Positions 41,793 to 50,451 of a stretch of 64,000 bases of DNA are shown piece after piece. Source of the stretch: Alteribacillus bidgolensis (GTDB taxonomy: Bacteria > Bacillota > Bacilli > Bacillales > Marinococcaceae). The stretch's first letter is position 1; each line of letters opens with the position of its first letter. Position numbers and translations under genes: made by a program. The stretch is taken from NCBI RefSeq assembly GCF_002886255.1, contig NZ_KZ614149.1:682001-746000 (forward strand). The letters run 5' to 3'. The notes below the pieces were generated by a model. It was not told the origin of the DNA and did no database searches. It was given only the letters and a program-made list of their open reading frames with translations.

Positions 41793-44633
41793 ATGAGTAA
41801 TAATTCAGCCAAGCATGATGAGCCGTGGCAGGAATTTTATGGTCCCAACCTTGGTTATTTAATGGATCTTTATGAACAATATAAAGAGGATCCATCAGCC
41901 TTAGAACCCGAAACAAAAAAATGGTTTGATCAATATGGTGCTCCGCAGGAAGAACAGACAGTGCATACAAATGGGAAATCTGCAGGCACTGCAGAAGAAG
42001 TGCAGCCTAGAGCCGGTACTGTTGTTAAAATTGCAGCTGCTGTAAAGCTTGCTGAAAATATCCGTATCCATGGACATTTATCTGCAGATGTTAACCCTCT
42101 TCAAGAGCCAGGTGAAGAAACATCTTTTTTGAAAATCCATGAGTATGGATTGACAGAAGAGGACTTAAAACACTTGCCGGTACATGTAATCTGCCCAGAT
42201 GCACCGGAAAATATTTCAAATGGTCTAGAAGCTATCAATCATCTAAAAGAAATGTACACGAAGTCTATTGCTTTTGAATTTGACCATGTACACGATGTTG
42301 AGGAACATCAATGGTTAAATCGCCAAGTGGAATCTGGTGATATCTACAAATCTTTATCTGAAGATAAAAGGAAAAGAATTTTAAAGAGTTTAACGGAAGT
42401 AGAAAGTTTTGAACAATTTCTTCATAAAACATTTGTTGGGCAAAAGCGCTTTTCTATTGAAGGCGTCGATTCCTTAGTACCAATGCTAGATGAGTTTGCA
42501 CAAGATTCGATCCAAGACGGAGCTAGAAACGTAATGATAGGAATGGCCCACCGCGGACGGTTAAGTGTATTGGCGCATGTGCTTGGAAAGCCGTATGATC
42601 TTATTTTCTCTGAATTTCAACACGCCCCAAATAAGGATTTAGTACCTTCTGAGGGTTCAATAGGAATAAATTACGGATGGACAGGGGATGTGAAATACCA
42701 TTTAGGTGCTCATAAGAAGATTGAACAAGAATCCTTTGATTCCCGTATTACGCTGGCAAATAATCCAAGTCACCTAGAATTTGTAAATCCTGTTGTAGAG
42801 GGATACGCGAGAGCTGCACAAGATGACCGCTCACAACCTGGTTTTCCACAGCAGGACACAAATAAGTCAGTTGCTCTTCTCATACATGGAGATGCAGCTT
42901 TCCCTGGTGAAGGTATTGTTACTGAAACGTTGAATATGAGCAGGTTAAAAGGGTATCAAACAGGTGGTACTCTGCACATTATTGCTAACAACCAATTAGG
43001 TTTTACAACGGACACGCATGACTCAAGGTCAACAACTTATGCAAGTGATCCTGCTAAAGGCTATGAAATCCCAATTGTTCATGTTAACGCTGATGATCCT
43101 GAATCTTGTATGGCTGCTATCGATTTGGCTTATCAATACCGACATAGATTCAATAAAGATTTTGTTATTGATTTAATTGGATATAGAAGATTTGGACATA
43201 ATGAAATGGACGAGCCGGCAGCTACACAGCCTTACTTGTATAACATTATACGAAAGCATCCGACTGTTAGGGAAATCTATGCCAAATCATTAATTTCTGA
43301 CAATGTCATTTCAGAAGAAGAAACAGAAACATTAAAAGAAGAAACAATAAAGTTTTTGTCATCCCAGTATGAAAAAGTGGCTGATAATAAATCGGATGAA
43401 CCAGAAAAAGTAGTTATACCTGAAGAAGTAGAACAAAGACTTCCTGTTATTGAGACAGGATATAATTTAGACGAATTAAGACATATTAACAAAGAGTTAA
43501 TTACTTGGCCTGAAGGATTTAGTGTTTTTCCGAAATTAAAGAAGATTTTAGAGCGCAGAGAAGAGGCCTTGGAGGATAATGGCAAGGTTGATTGGGCACA
43601 TGCTGAAACGTTAGCTTATGCCACAATTATTTCTGATGGCACCCCGGTACGACTAACGGGTCAGGATTCTCAAAGAGGAACCTTCGCCCACCGCCATATT
43701 GTCTTGCATGACCATAAAAACGGTGATATTTACTCTCCTCTTCATACATTATCAAAAGCGAAAGCATCTTTTGCTGTCCACAACAGCCCGCTTTCAGAAG
43801 GATCTATTGTTGGTTTTGAATATGGATACAATGTTCATGCACCTGAAACGCTCGTTTTATGGGAAGCGCAATTTGGTGATTTTGCAAATGCAGCTCAGGT
43901 TATTTTTGATCAGTTTATTTCGGCTGGCCGTGCAAAATGGGGACAAAAATCAGGTATGGTGCTGCTGCTGCCGCATGGATATGAAGGTCAAGGCCCGGAA
44001 CATTCAAGTGCTAGATTGGAACGCTTTTTGACTTTGGCTGCTGAGAACAATTGGAATGTCGCGAACTTAACAAGTTCAGCTCAATATTTTCATCTGCTTC
44101 GCAGACAGGCAGCTTCTCTAGGCACAGAAGAAATGAGACCGCTCGTGTTAATGACACCAAAAAGTCTATTAAGAAATCAAAATGTCGCTTCTTCGCCAGA
44201 AGAGTTTGCAAACGGGCGATTCCAAGCCGTATTGGAGGACCCTAAAACAGGAAAACAAAAGGATAAAGTAACTCGAATTGTATTTGCTTCTGGAAAAATG
44301 GCAGTTGACTTACATGAAGCCATTGAAGAAGAAAGTGCAGAAAATGTTCATATTATACGGATTGAAGAATTATATCCATTCCCAGGAGAAGAAATTCAAG
44401 ATATTGTACGAGAGTATAAAAATGTCAAAGAATTTAAATGGGTACAAGAGGAACCAGAAAATATGGGTCCTTGGAATTATATCCAGCCGCTTCTGCGAGA
44501 TATTGCTCCAAATAACGTTTCCACAAGTTATATTGGCAGAAGACGCCGGTCAAGCCCTTCTGAAGGGGACCCTAAAGTACACAAAAAAGAACAGACACGG
44601 ATTATCAACGAAGCACTCACAGGAAAATTATAA
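41793..44633 (+). CDS. odhA: 2-oxoglutarate dehydrogenase E1 component
   Basis: A 946-aa thiamine-diphosphate enzyme that decarboxylates 2-oxoglutarate in the citric acid cycle and passes the succinyl group to OdhB. It has the short N-terminal domain (PNLGYLMDLYEQYKEDP), the ThDP region with MAHRGRLSVLAHVLGKPYD, GDAAFPGEGIV and YRRFGHNEMDEPAATQP, and the C-terminal transketolase-type halves (RLTGQDSQRGTFAHRH; EAQFGDFANAAQVIFDQF). GGAGG lies upstream of the ATG. It is followed 15 bases later by odhB. The E3 (dihydrolipoyl dehydrogenase) gene is not in this window, as is usual. Confidence 0.96.
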   Translation: MSNNSAKHDEPWQEFYGPNLGYLMDLYEQYKEDPSALEPETKKWFDQYGAPQEEQTVHTNGKSAGTAEEVQPRAGTVVKIAAAVKLAENIRIHGHLSADVNPLQEPGEETSFLKIHEYGLTEEDLKHLPVHVICPDAPENISNGLEAINHLKEMYTKSIAFEFDHVHDVEEHQWLNRQVESGDIYKSLSEDKRKRILKSLTEVESFEQFLHKTFVGQKRFSIEGVDSLVPMLDEFAQDSIQDGARNVMIGMAHRGRLSVLAHVLGKPYDLIFSEFQHAPNKDLVPSEGSIGINYGWTGDVKYHLGAHKKIEQESFDSRITLANNPSHLEFVNPVVEGYARAAQDDRSQPGFPQQDTNKSVALLIHGDAAFPGEGIVTETLNMSRLKGYQTGGTLHIIANNQLGFTTDTHDSRSTTYASDPAKGYEIPIVHVNADDPESCMAAIDLAYQYRHRFNKDFVIDLIGYRRFGHNEMDEPAATQPYLYNIIRKHPTVREIYAKSLISDNVISEEETETLKEETIKFLSSQYEKVADNKSDEPEKVVIPEEVEQRLPVIETGYNLDELRHINKELITWPEGFSVFPKLKKILERREEALEDNGKVDWAHAETLAYATIISDGTPVRLTGQDSQRGTFAHRHIVLHDHKNGDIYSPLHTLSKAKASFAVHNSPLSEGSIVGFEYGYNVHAPETLVLWEAQFGDFANAAQVIFDQFISAGRAKWGQKSGMVLLLPHGYEGQGPEHSSARLERFLTLAAENNWNVANLTSSAQYFHLLRRQAASLGTEEMRPLVLMTPKSLLRNQNVASSPEEFANGRFQAVLEDPKTGKQKDKVTRIVFASGKMAVDLHEAIEEESAENVHIIRIEELYPFPGEEIQDIVREYKNVKEFKWVQEEPENMGPWNYIQPLLRDIAPNNVSTSYIGRRRRSSPSEGDPKVHKKEQTRIINEALTGKL

Positions 44634-44648
44634 GGAGGACTCATCATC

Positions 44649-45938
44649 ATGGCCGAAATTAAAGTACCGGAGCTAGCAGAATCTATTACAGAAGGAACAA
44701 TAGCAGAATGGTTGAAACAACCAGGTGATCAAGTAGAAAAAGGAGAAAATATTGCAGAATTAGAAACAGATAAAGTGAATGTAGAAATTACTTCCGAAAA
44801 ATCTGGAGTTCTTCAAGAGCTTCTCAAAGAGCCAGGAGATACGGTGGAAGTTGGAGATGTTATTGCAGTGGTTGACGAAAATGGTGAGGCAAGCGGAAAT
44901 GAAAAAAGCGGGGGAGAGGGCAAAAAAGAAGAAGGCCAAGAACCTGCTGATACTTCAGCAGAAGACTCTGCAAAAACGCAAGATAATAATGATGAAAGCA
45001 ATGAAGAAGACTCTTCAACAGACCGTCCGGTAGCTTCTCCATCTGCTAGAAAGCTTGCCAGAGAAAAGGGATTAGATCTAAACCAAATTCCAACGAGAGA
45101 CCCACTAGGAAGAGTAAGAAAAGAAGATGTAGAAGACTACGAGAAAAATAATAAAGCAGCTGCCTCCACAAAAGCTGACAGCGGTGCTGCATCTAAAAAA
45201 GAAAGTGCCCCTGCCCAAAAAGATGAATTTGAAGGCAAGCCGGTAGAACGTGTGAAAATGTCTCGCCGCCGTCAAACAATTGCAAACAGACTAGTAGACG
45301 TACAGCAGACTTCAGCAATGTTAACAACCTTTAACGAAATAGACATGACGGCCGTTATGAATGTAAGAAAAAGAAGAAAAGAAGCTTTTCAAGAAGCGCA
45401 TGACGTTCGTTTAGGTTTTATGTCATTCTTTACAAAAGCAGTTATCGCTGCGTTAAAACATTATCCATTATTAAATGCAGAAATTCAGGGAAATGAGATC
45501 ATCAAGAAGCAGTTTTATGACATTGGAATGGCTGTTTCTACTGATGACGGTCTTGTCGTTCCGGTTGTAAGAGATGCGGACAAAAAATCATTTGCTGAAT
45601 TAGAACAATCGGTAGTGGATTTATCGAAAAAAGCAAGAGATAATAAATTAACTCTAAAAGACTTGCAAGGCGGATCGTTCACGATAACAAACGGCGGCGT
45701 TTTTGGTTCCTTGTTATCCACACCAATTCTGAATGGGCCGCAGGTTGGTATTTTGGGAATGCACAAAATCCAGTGGCGCCCCGTTGCTATTGATGAAGAG
45801 AAAATGGAAAACCGCCCAATGATGTATATCGCGTTGTCTTATGACCATCGAATTGTGGATGGTAAAGAAGCTGTAAGCTTTTTAGTTAAAATAAAAGAGC
45901 TCTTAGAAGATCCAGAAACTCTTCTTTTAGAAGGATAA
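44649..45938 (+). CDS. odhB: 2-oxoglutarate dehydrogenase E2, dihydrolipoamide succinyltransferase
   Basis: A 429-aa acyltransferase core of the complex. The lipoyl domain carries the modified lysine in ELETDKVNVEI near residue 42; an acidic, Ser-rich linker follows (about 80-120); the E1/E3-binding domain reads ASPSARKLAREKGLDL near 126; the C-terminal catalytic domain ends with SYDHRIVDGKEAVSFL, whose His and Asp are the active-site residues. AAGGAGGAC precedes the ATG. It forms an operon with odhA and is closed by a terminator. Confidence 0.96.
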   Translation: MAEIKVPELAESITEGTIAEWLKQPGDQVEKGENIAELETDKVNVEITSEKSGVLQELLKEPGDTVEVGDVIAVVDENGEASGNEKSGGEGKKEEGQEPADTSAEDSAKTQDNNDESNEEDSSTDRPVASPSARKLAREKGLDLNQIPTRDPLGRVRKEDVEDYEKNNKAAASTKADSGAASKKESAPAQKDEFEGKPVERVKMSRRRQTIANRLVDVQQTSAMLTTFNEIDMTAVMNVRKRRKEAFQEAHDVRLGFMSFFTKAVIAALKHYPLLNAEIQGNEIIKKQFYDIGMAVSTDDGLVVPVVRDADKKSFAELEQSVVDLSKKARDNKLTLKDLQGGSFTITNGGVFGSLLSTPILNGPQVGILGMHKIQWRPVAIDEEKMENRPMMYIALSYDHRIVDGKEAVSFLVKIKELLEDPETLLLEG

Positions 45939-45950
45939 TTATTATTTTAA

Positions 45951-45990
45951 AAGCTTTTCCTTGTCATTTGAGGCAGGGAAAAGTTTTTTT
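45951..45990 (+). terminator. Intrinsic terminator of odhA-odhB
   Basis: A stem of about 10 bp (45951-45960 with 45977-45986, including one G-T pair) with a 16-base loop and a T7 tail. Confidence 0.7.
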
Positions 45991-46242
45991 ATATCAACAG
46001 ATTTTTTTAGGAGAATGCTTTACATGATGACAAGGCGATTTCTTCAAATATGTCAATTGAAATGTTAAGTCAGCTCTTTCATACTAGCTTTAAAGGATAT
46101 TAGTTTGGAGATTTTTCAGCCTAAATTTCGACAAAATTTATCTCATTTTACGATTATTAATCATATAATATCATGAATCACTATTAAAACAATTTAATTT
46201 AAATTTTCTCTTTATATCTATTGATATGTACCTATATCTTCG
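45991..46242. other. AT-rich gene-free stretch
   Basis: No gene or clear repeat seen in about 250 very AT-rich bases after the odhAB terminator. Confidence 0.3.
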
Positions 46243-46251
46243 TGTTATAAT
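46243..46251 (+). promoter_or_regulatory. Extended -10 promoter for the 102-aa gene
   Basis: TGTTATAAT is an extended -10 box. The nearest -35, TTGATA at 46221-46226, is 19 bases away, longer than ideal, which the extended -10 could offset. Confidence 0.45.
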
Positions 46252-46298
46252 CGCATTGTGAAAAATTATAGTGAACATTTTCTTAAGGAGGTTTTTTT

Positions 46299-46607
46299 AT
46301 GACTCGCATTAACATGGACAAAAAAACGGTCAGCTGGATTAAAAAAAACGGCGGTATTGTAACACTGCATCCATTTTATCCGTTTAACCAGAAAAAACAG
46401 CGCGGGCCAGTAGATGTTATGCTTACATTTGATAAGCCGGAAAGCGATAACAATTTTAACATTGTGCCGCACGAAGGTATAGAAGTGTATATTCATAATC
46501 ATCTTCGCATCAAGAATCAACTGAGACTTCGTATTAGCGGAATTGGACCATTTCAGCACCTTAGCTGCAGCGGTATAAAACATTTCCGAAAAAATACTGC
46601 TGTTTAA
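46299..46607 (+). CDS. Hypothetical 102-aa protein
   Basis: A small basic soluble protein with beta-strand-rich pattern (GGIVTLHPFYPF; VDVMLTFDKPE; GIEVYIHNHLRIKNQLRLRISG). The layout faintly resembles small HesB/IscA-like proteins in which a 'GI-V-VH' strand is conserved, but the cysteine ligands expected there are missing apart from one near residue 91, so no function is assigned. A near-perfect ribosome site AAGGAGG precedes the ATG, and a promoter is visible upstream, so it is very likely expressed. Confidence 0.65.
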   Translation: MTRINMDKKTVSWIKKNGGIVTLHPFYPFNQKKQRGPVDVMLTFDKPESDNNFNIVPHEGIEVYIHNHLRIKNQLRLRISGIGPFQHLSCSGIKHFRKNTAV

Positions 46608-46675
46608 GTTTTCAGAAAAGCAGGGAATTTAAGAGGACAATATAAAGAAACAAATAGTGTAAGGAGGTTCAATAT

Positions 46676-46720
46676 ATGAGTCCTCCCATCCGGAGATTGT
46701 TAACCATTACGATGGAGTAA
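46676..46720 (+). CDS. 14-codon mini-ORF overlapping a terminator
   Basis: ATG at 46676 follows a perfect AAGGAGG at normal spacing and encodes MSPPIRRLLTITME before TAA. The codons from residue 6 to the stop are also the 5' arm and loop of an intrinsic terminator, so translation would melt the hairpin. It could be a leader peptide for the genes downstream, a tiny functional peptide, or chance. No codon is obviously regulatory, though there are two adjacent Arg and two Leu codons. Confidence 0.4.
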   Translation: MSPPIRRLLTITME

Positions 46721-46732
46721 CAATCTCTTTTT
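46693..46732 (+). terminator. Intrinsic terminator or attenuator upstream of addB
   Basis: A 10-bp perfect stem GAGATTGTTA/TAACAATCTC with a 15-base loop and a T5 tail. It overlaps the 14-codon ORF. The next 215 bases to addB hold no further gene. Confidence 0.7.
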
Positions 46733-46947
46733 GTATGTATAAATAGTAACCAAGCTGCTTGTACAAGTCCGCACAACACAGCTGCACTCCACATATTTTG
46801 GTTGTCCAACCTTTTCTTTTGTTTTCCATTTTGCAGTTATGCCTTTTCCTTTTGTAGATATTTATATAAAATGTAAGAAGAAAGCGAACATATGATTCAT
46901 TTGAATGTAACTATAAAAGAATTGTTTTAAAAGCGGAGGCGATCAAT

Positions 46948-49900
46948 ATGGGGGCAGTCTTTTACATAGGAAGAACAGGAACGGGCAAAACACAAGCTAT
47001 TCAAGCAGAGATGAAAGACAAACTCAAGAAACAGCCTAAAGACGGCCCGCCAATTATTTACTTAGTACCTGATCAAATGACATTCCAAGCAGAATACGAT
47101 CTTTTAAAAAGAACAAAAACAGGGATGACAAGATGCCAAGTTTTAAGTTTTTCACGAATGGCATGGCGGGTTCTACAAGAAACAGGCGGGATAACCAAAA
47201 CCTATCTTCAGCAAACCGGCATTCAGATGGTGCTTCGAAAAGTGATTGAAGAACAAAAAGATGGTCTCCGTTTATATAGAAAAGCATCTGATAAAAGCGG
47301 ATTTATTGAACATTTAGAACAGTTAATAACAGAATTTAAACGCCAGGTTGTTTCGGTAGATATGCTTGAACAAAAATATTTGGATTTAGAAGCAGAAACC
47401 GACAAATCAGCGCCAAATCAAGTATTAACAGATAAACTCCACGATATTGTTAATATATGGAAAAATGTAGAGCTGGTTTTAGGAAATCGTTATGCAGGAA
47501 CGGAAGATTATTTGCGCCTTTTAGCTGAAAAAGCAGAAAACTCCTCGCTGTTAGAGGAGGCTGAAATATATGTAGATGGTTTTCATTCGTTTACACCTCA
47601 AGAACTTAATGTTCTACAAGCCCTTATGAACAAATCAGAACATATAACCTTTGCTTTGACTTTAGATAAACCTTATGACATGGAACCTCCGCATATGTTG
47701 GATTTATTTCAACAAACTGGAACGACTTATCAAAAATTAAGAGCACTATGTGATCAAACTGATTGTAATATAGAGGAAACAGTAGTATTTAAAGAGCAAA
47801 AAAAATATAAAACGTTAAACTTGCGGCATCTAGAAAAGTATTTTGAGAAACGCCCAACGATACCAAGTAAATCAGATAACAGTATTATGATCAGAGCAGC
47901 AGTAAATAGAAGAGCAGAGATTGAAGCTTGTGCAAGAGAAATTATAAAGCTTGTGCAGGAAAAGGGATATCGTTATAAAGACATTGCAGTAATTACTAGA
48001 AATATGGAAGATTACGGAGAAATGCTTAGTGCTTCCTTCCAAGATTACAATATACCTTTGTTTAACGATCAAAGACGTCCTATGTTGAACCATCCTGTTA
48101 TTGAATGTATACGTTCTTCTTTAGAAACCATTTCTGAAAACTGGAGATATGAACCGTTATTTAGATCGTTGAAAACAGATATGTTTTTTTCCATAGAAGA
48201 AGACTGGGAACAAGAAAGAGAAAAAGTGGATATGTTAGAGAATTATGTACTTGCGTATGGTATTAAAGAAAAACATTGGAAACAAAAAGGTCCTTGGGGA
48301 TATGTAAGCAAGAGAACATCAGCAGGAACGGAGGACCTACGCAGGAAAAAAGACGTTAAATATGAACGCACTATAAATTTACTTCGCGATAAGTTTTCAT
48401 CCGCGCTATTACATTTTGAAAAACGTATAAAAAAAAGAAGTACCTTAAGAGAATTCAGCGTAAGGTTGTTTGAATTTCTAGAAGAGCTGTATGTACCTAA
48501 TAAAATTGAAAAGTTAAGAGACAAAGCAAAGGATGCAGGTGATCTAGCAAAAGCTAGAGAGCATGAACAGGTGTGGGGAGCGGTTATTGAATTATTGGAG
48601 CAAATCGTTGAAATGGCCGGGGATGAGGAAGTGACTTTTTCTGATTTTCAAAAAATAATAGAAGCTGGACTGGAGTCGATGAGTTTTAGTATTGTGCCGC
48701 CTGCGATTGACCAAGTTACTGCAGCGGACATGGAACGCTCGAGGCTGACAAATATTAAAATCGTTTTTTTACTAGGTGTGAATGAGGGAATTATTCCTGC
48801 CGCATTTGAAGAAGAAGGCATACTCAATGATGATGAAAGACAATGGTTTGAAAAACAAGGGATGGAGCTTGCGGATGATTCCGGCCAGCAGCTTCTCAAT
48901 GAGCAGTTCCTTATTTATCGTGCTTTAAGCTTACCAGAAGAGAATTTGTATGTTAGCTACCCATTGGCAGATGAAGAGGGAAAAACATTACAGCCTTCTA
49001 TAATTATAAATCAATTGAAAGATATCTTTCCTGATTTAGAGGAGAGTCTGCTATTTAACGAACCAAACGAGTTTACACAAAGTCAGCAGATTGATTTTGT
49101 GGGTCCTCACCGGAAAACATTGTCTTTTTTAACATATCAGCTTCAATTATGGAAAAAAGGATACCCGATCTCTTCTATATGGTGGGACGTATATAATTGG
49201 TATATAAAAAATGATCCGTTTGGACTGACTCCATCTGTTTTAAATAGTTTGTATTATATGAATCAACCTGTTCGTTTATCTACTGATACCAGTAAATATT
49301 TGTATGGTGAAAAATTAAAAGCAAGCGTTTCGAGGATGGAAAAATTCGAGTCCTGTGCGTTTTCTCAATTTGCTTCCTATGGTCTCAGTTTAAAAGAACG
49401 GGATATTTATAAATTAGAAGCACCCGATATTGGCCAGCTGTTTCATGCTGCCTTAAAAGATATGACCGAGGTTATAAAAAACGAAGGAAAAGACTGGGGA
49501 GAGCTTTCTCCAAAAGAATGCCGCCAGATAGCTAAAGAATGTGTGGCGGTCTTAGTCCCTAAAATACAGCGAGAAATTTTGTTAAGTACGAATAGATACA
49601 AATATTTACAAAAGAAGCTGGAAGATACAGTCGGACGGGCGTCAGAAATGCTAAGCAAACAAGCAAAAGTATCTGGATTTTCACCATATGGATTAGAACT
49701 TGGCTTTGGTCCTGAACAAGAGCTTCCTCCTTTGCGTTTCACCTTGGCCGATGGAACGGAAATGGAAGTGGCTGGAAGGATTGACAGAGTAGATACGGCT
49801 GATGGGACTGAAGGTATTTTTGTGAGAATAATTGATTACAAATCGAGCGAGAAAGACATTAAGCTAGCTGATGTCTACTTCGGTTTAGCCCTTCAAATGC

Positions 49901-50451
49901 TGGTTTATCTTGATGTTATATTATCATTTTCTGAAGATTGGATTGGGGATAAGGTACAGCCAGCAGGAGTACTGTATTTCCATGTTCATAACCCGTTTAT
50001 TCAAGCAAAACAGGGTTTGAGTGAAGAAGAATTAGAAAATGAATTTCTCAAGCGGTTTAAAATGAAAGGGCTACTCTTGGCAGAAGAAGAATCAGTGCGG
50101 TTAATGGACCAAGCCCTTTCGACAGGACATTCTCAAATCGTTCCTGCAGCTATTAAAAAGGATGGCTCCTTTTACAGTAATTCTTCGGTGCTGCCCTCCT
50201 CTAACTACGAATCACTCAGGCAGTATATACGTAAGAAACTGCAAGATATCGGCTATTACATTATGCAAGGAAACACGGAAATAAAACCTTTTAAAAACCA
50301 GCAAAATACCGCTTGTTCATTTTGTTCTTTTAAAGCTGTTTGTCAATTTGACACTTCTTTTGAAGCAAATGACTACCGAGTGTTGTCTAAAAATAAAAAA
50401 GAAATACATTCTTATTTGTTTGATAACGAACAGAAGAAGGGGCATGAATAA
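46948..50451 (+). CDS. addB: Helicase-exonuclease AddAB, subunit AddB
   Basis: A 1167-aa subunit of the Gram-positive counterpart of RecBCD, which resects double-strand ends and loads RecA. The N-terminal Walker A motif GRTGTGKT lies at residues 7-14; the helicase-like fold is otherwise inactive in the family and serves Chi recognition. The C-terminal nuclease domain shows IIDYKSS near 961. Four iron-sulfur cysteines are visible: ESCAF near 803 and CSFCSFKAVC near 1123-1132, matching the known 4Fe-4S cluster. AAGCGGAGG precedes the ATG. Its stop overlaps the addA start by one base. Confidence 0.96.
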   Translation: MGAVFYIGRTGTGKTQAIQAEMKDKLKKQPKDGPPIIYLVPDQMTFQAEYDLLKRTKTGMTRCQVLSFSRMAWRVLQETGGITKTYLQQTGIQMVLRKVIEEQKDGLRLYRKASDKSGFIEHLEQLITEFKRQVVSVDMLEQKYLDLEAETDKSAPNQVLTDKLHDIVNIWKNVELVLGNRYAGTEDYLRLLAEKAENSSLLEEAEIYVDGFHSFTPQELNVLQALMNKSEHITFALTLDKPYDMEPPHMLDLFQQTGTTYQKLRALCDQTDCNIEETVVFKEQKKYKTLNLRHLEKYFEKRPTIPSKSDNSIMIRAAVNRRAEIEACAREIIKLVQEKGYRYKDIAVITRNMEDYGEMLSASFQDYNIPLFNDQRRPMLNHPVIECIRSSLETISENWRYEPLFRSLKTDMFFSIEEDWEQEREKVDMLENYVLAYGIKEKHWKQKGPWGYVSKRTSAGTEDLRRKKDVKYERTINLLRDKFSSALLHFEKRIKKRSTLREFSVRLFEFLEELYVPNKIEKLRDKAKDAGDLAKAREHEQVWGAVIELLEQIVEMAGDEEVTFSDFQKIIEAGLESMSFSIVPPAIDQVTAADMERSRLTNIKIVFLLGVNEGIIPAAFEEEGILNDDERQWFEKQGMELADDSGQQLLNEQFLIYRALSLPEENLYVSYPLADEEGKTLQPSIIINQLKDIFPDLEESLLFNEPNEFTQSQQIDFVGPHRKTLSFLTYQLQLWKKGYPISSIWWDVYNWYIKNDPFGLTPSVLNSLYYMNQPVRLSTDTSKYLYGEKLKASVSRMEKFESCAFSQFASYGLSLKERDIYKLEAPDIGQLFHAALKDMTEVIKNEGKDWGELSPKECRQIAKECVAVLVPKIQREILLSTNRYKYLQKKLEDTVGRASEMLSKQAKVSGFSPYGLELGFGPEQELPPLRFTLADGTEMEVAGRIDRVDTADGTEGIFVRIIDYKSSEKDIKLADVYFGLALQMLVYLDVILSFSEDWIGDKVQPAGVLYFHVHNPFIQAKQGLSEEELENEFLKRFKMKGLLLAEEESVRLMDQALSTGHSQIVPAAIKKDGSFYSNSSVLPSSNYESLRQYIRKKLQDIGYYIMQGNTEIKPFKNQQNTACSFCSFKAVCQFDTSFEANDYRVLSKNKKEIHSYLFDNEQKKGHE

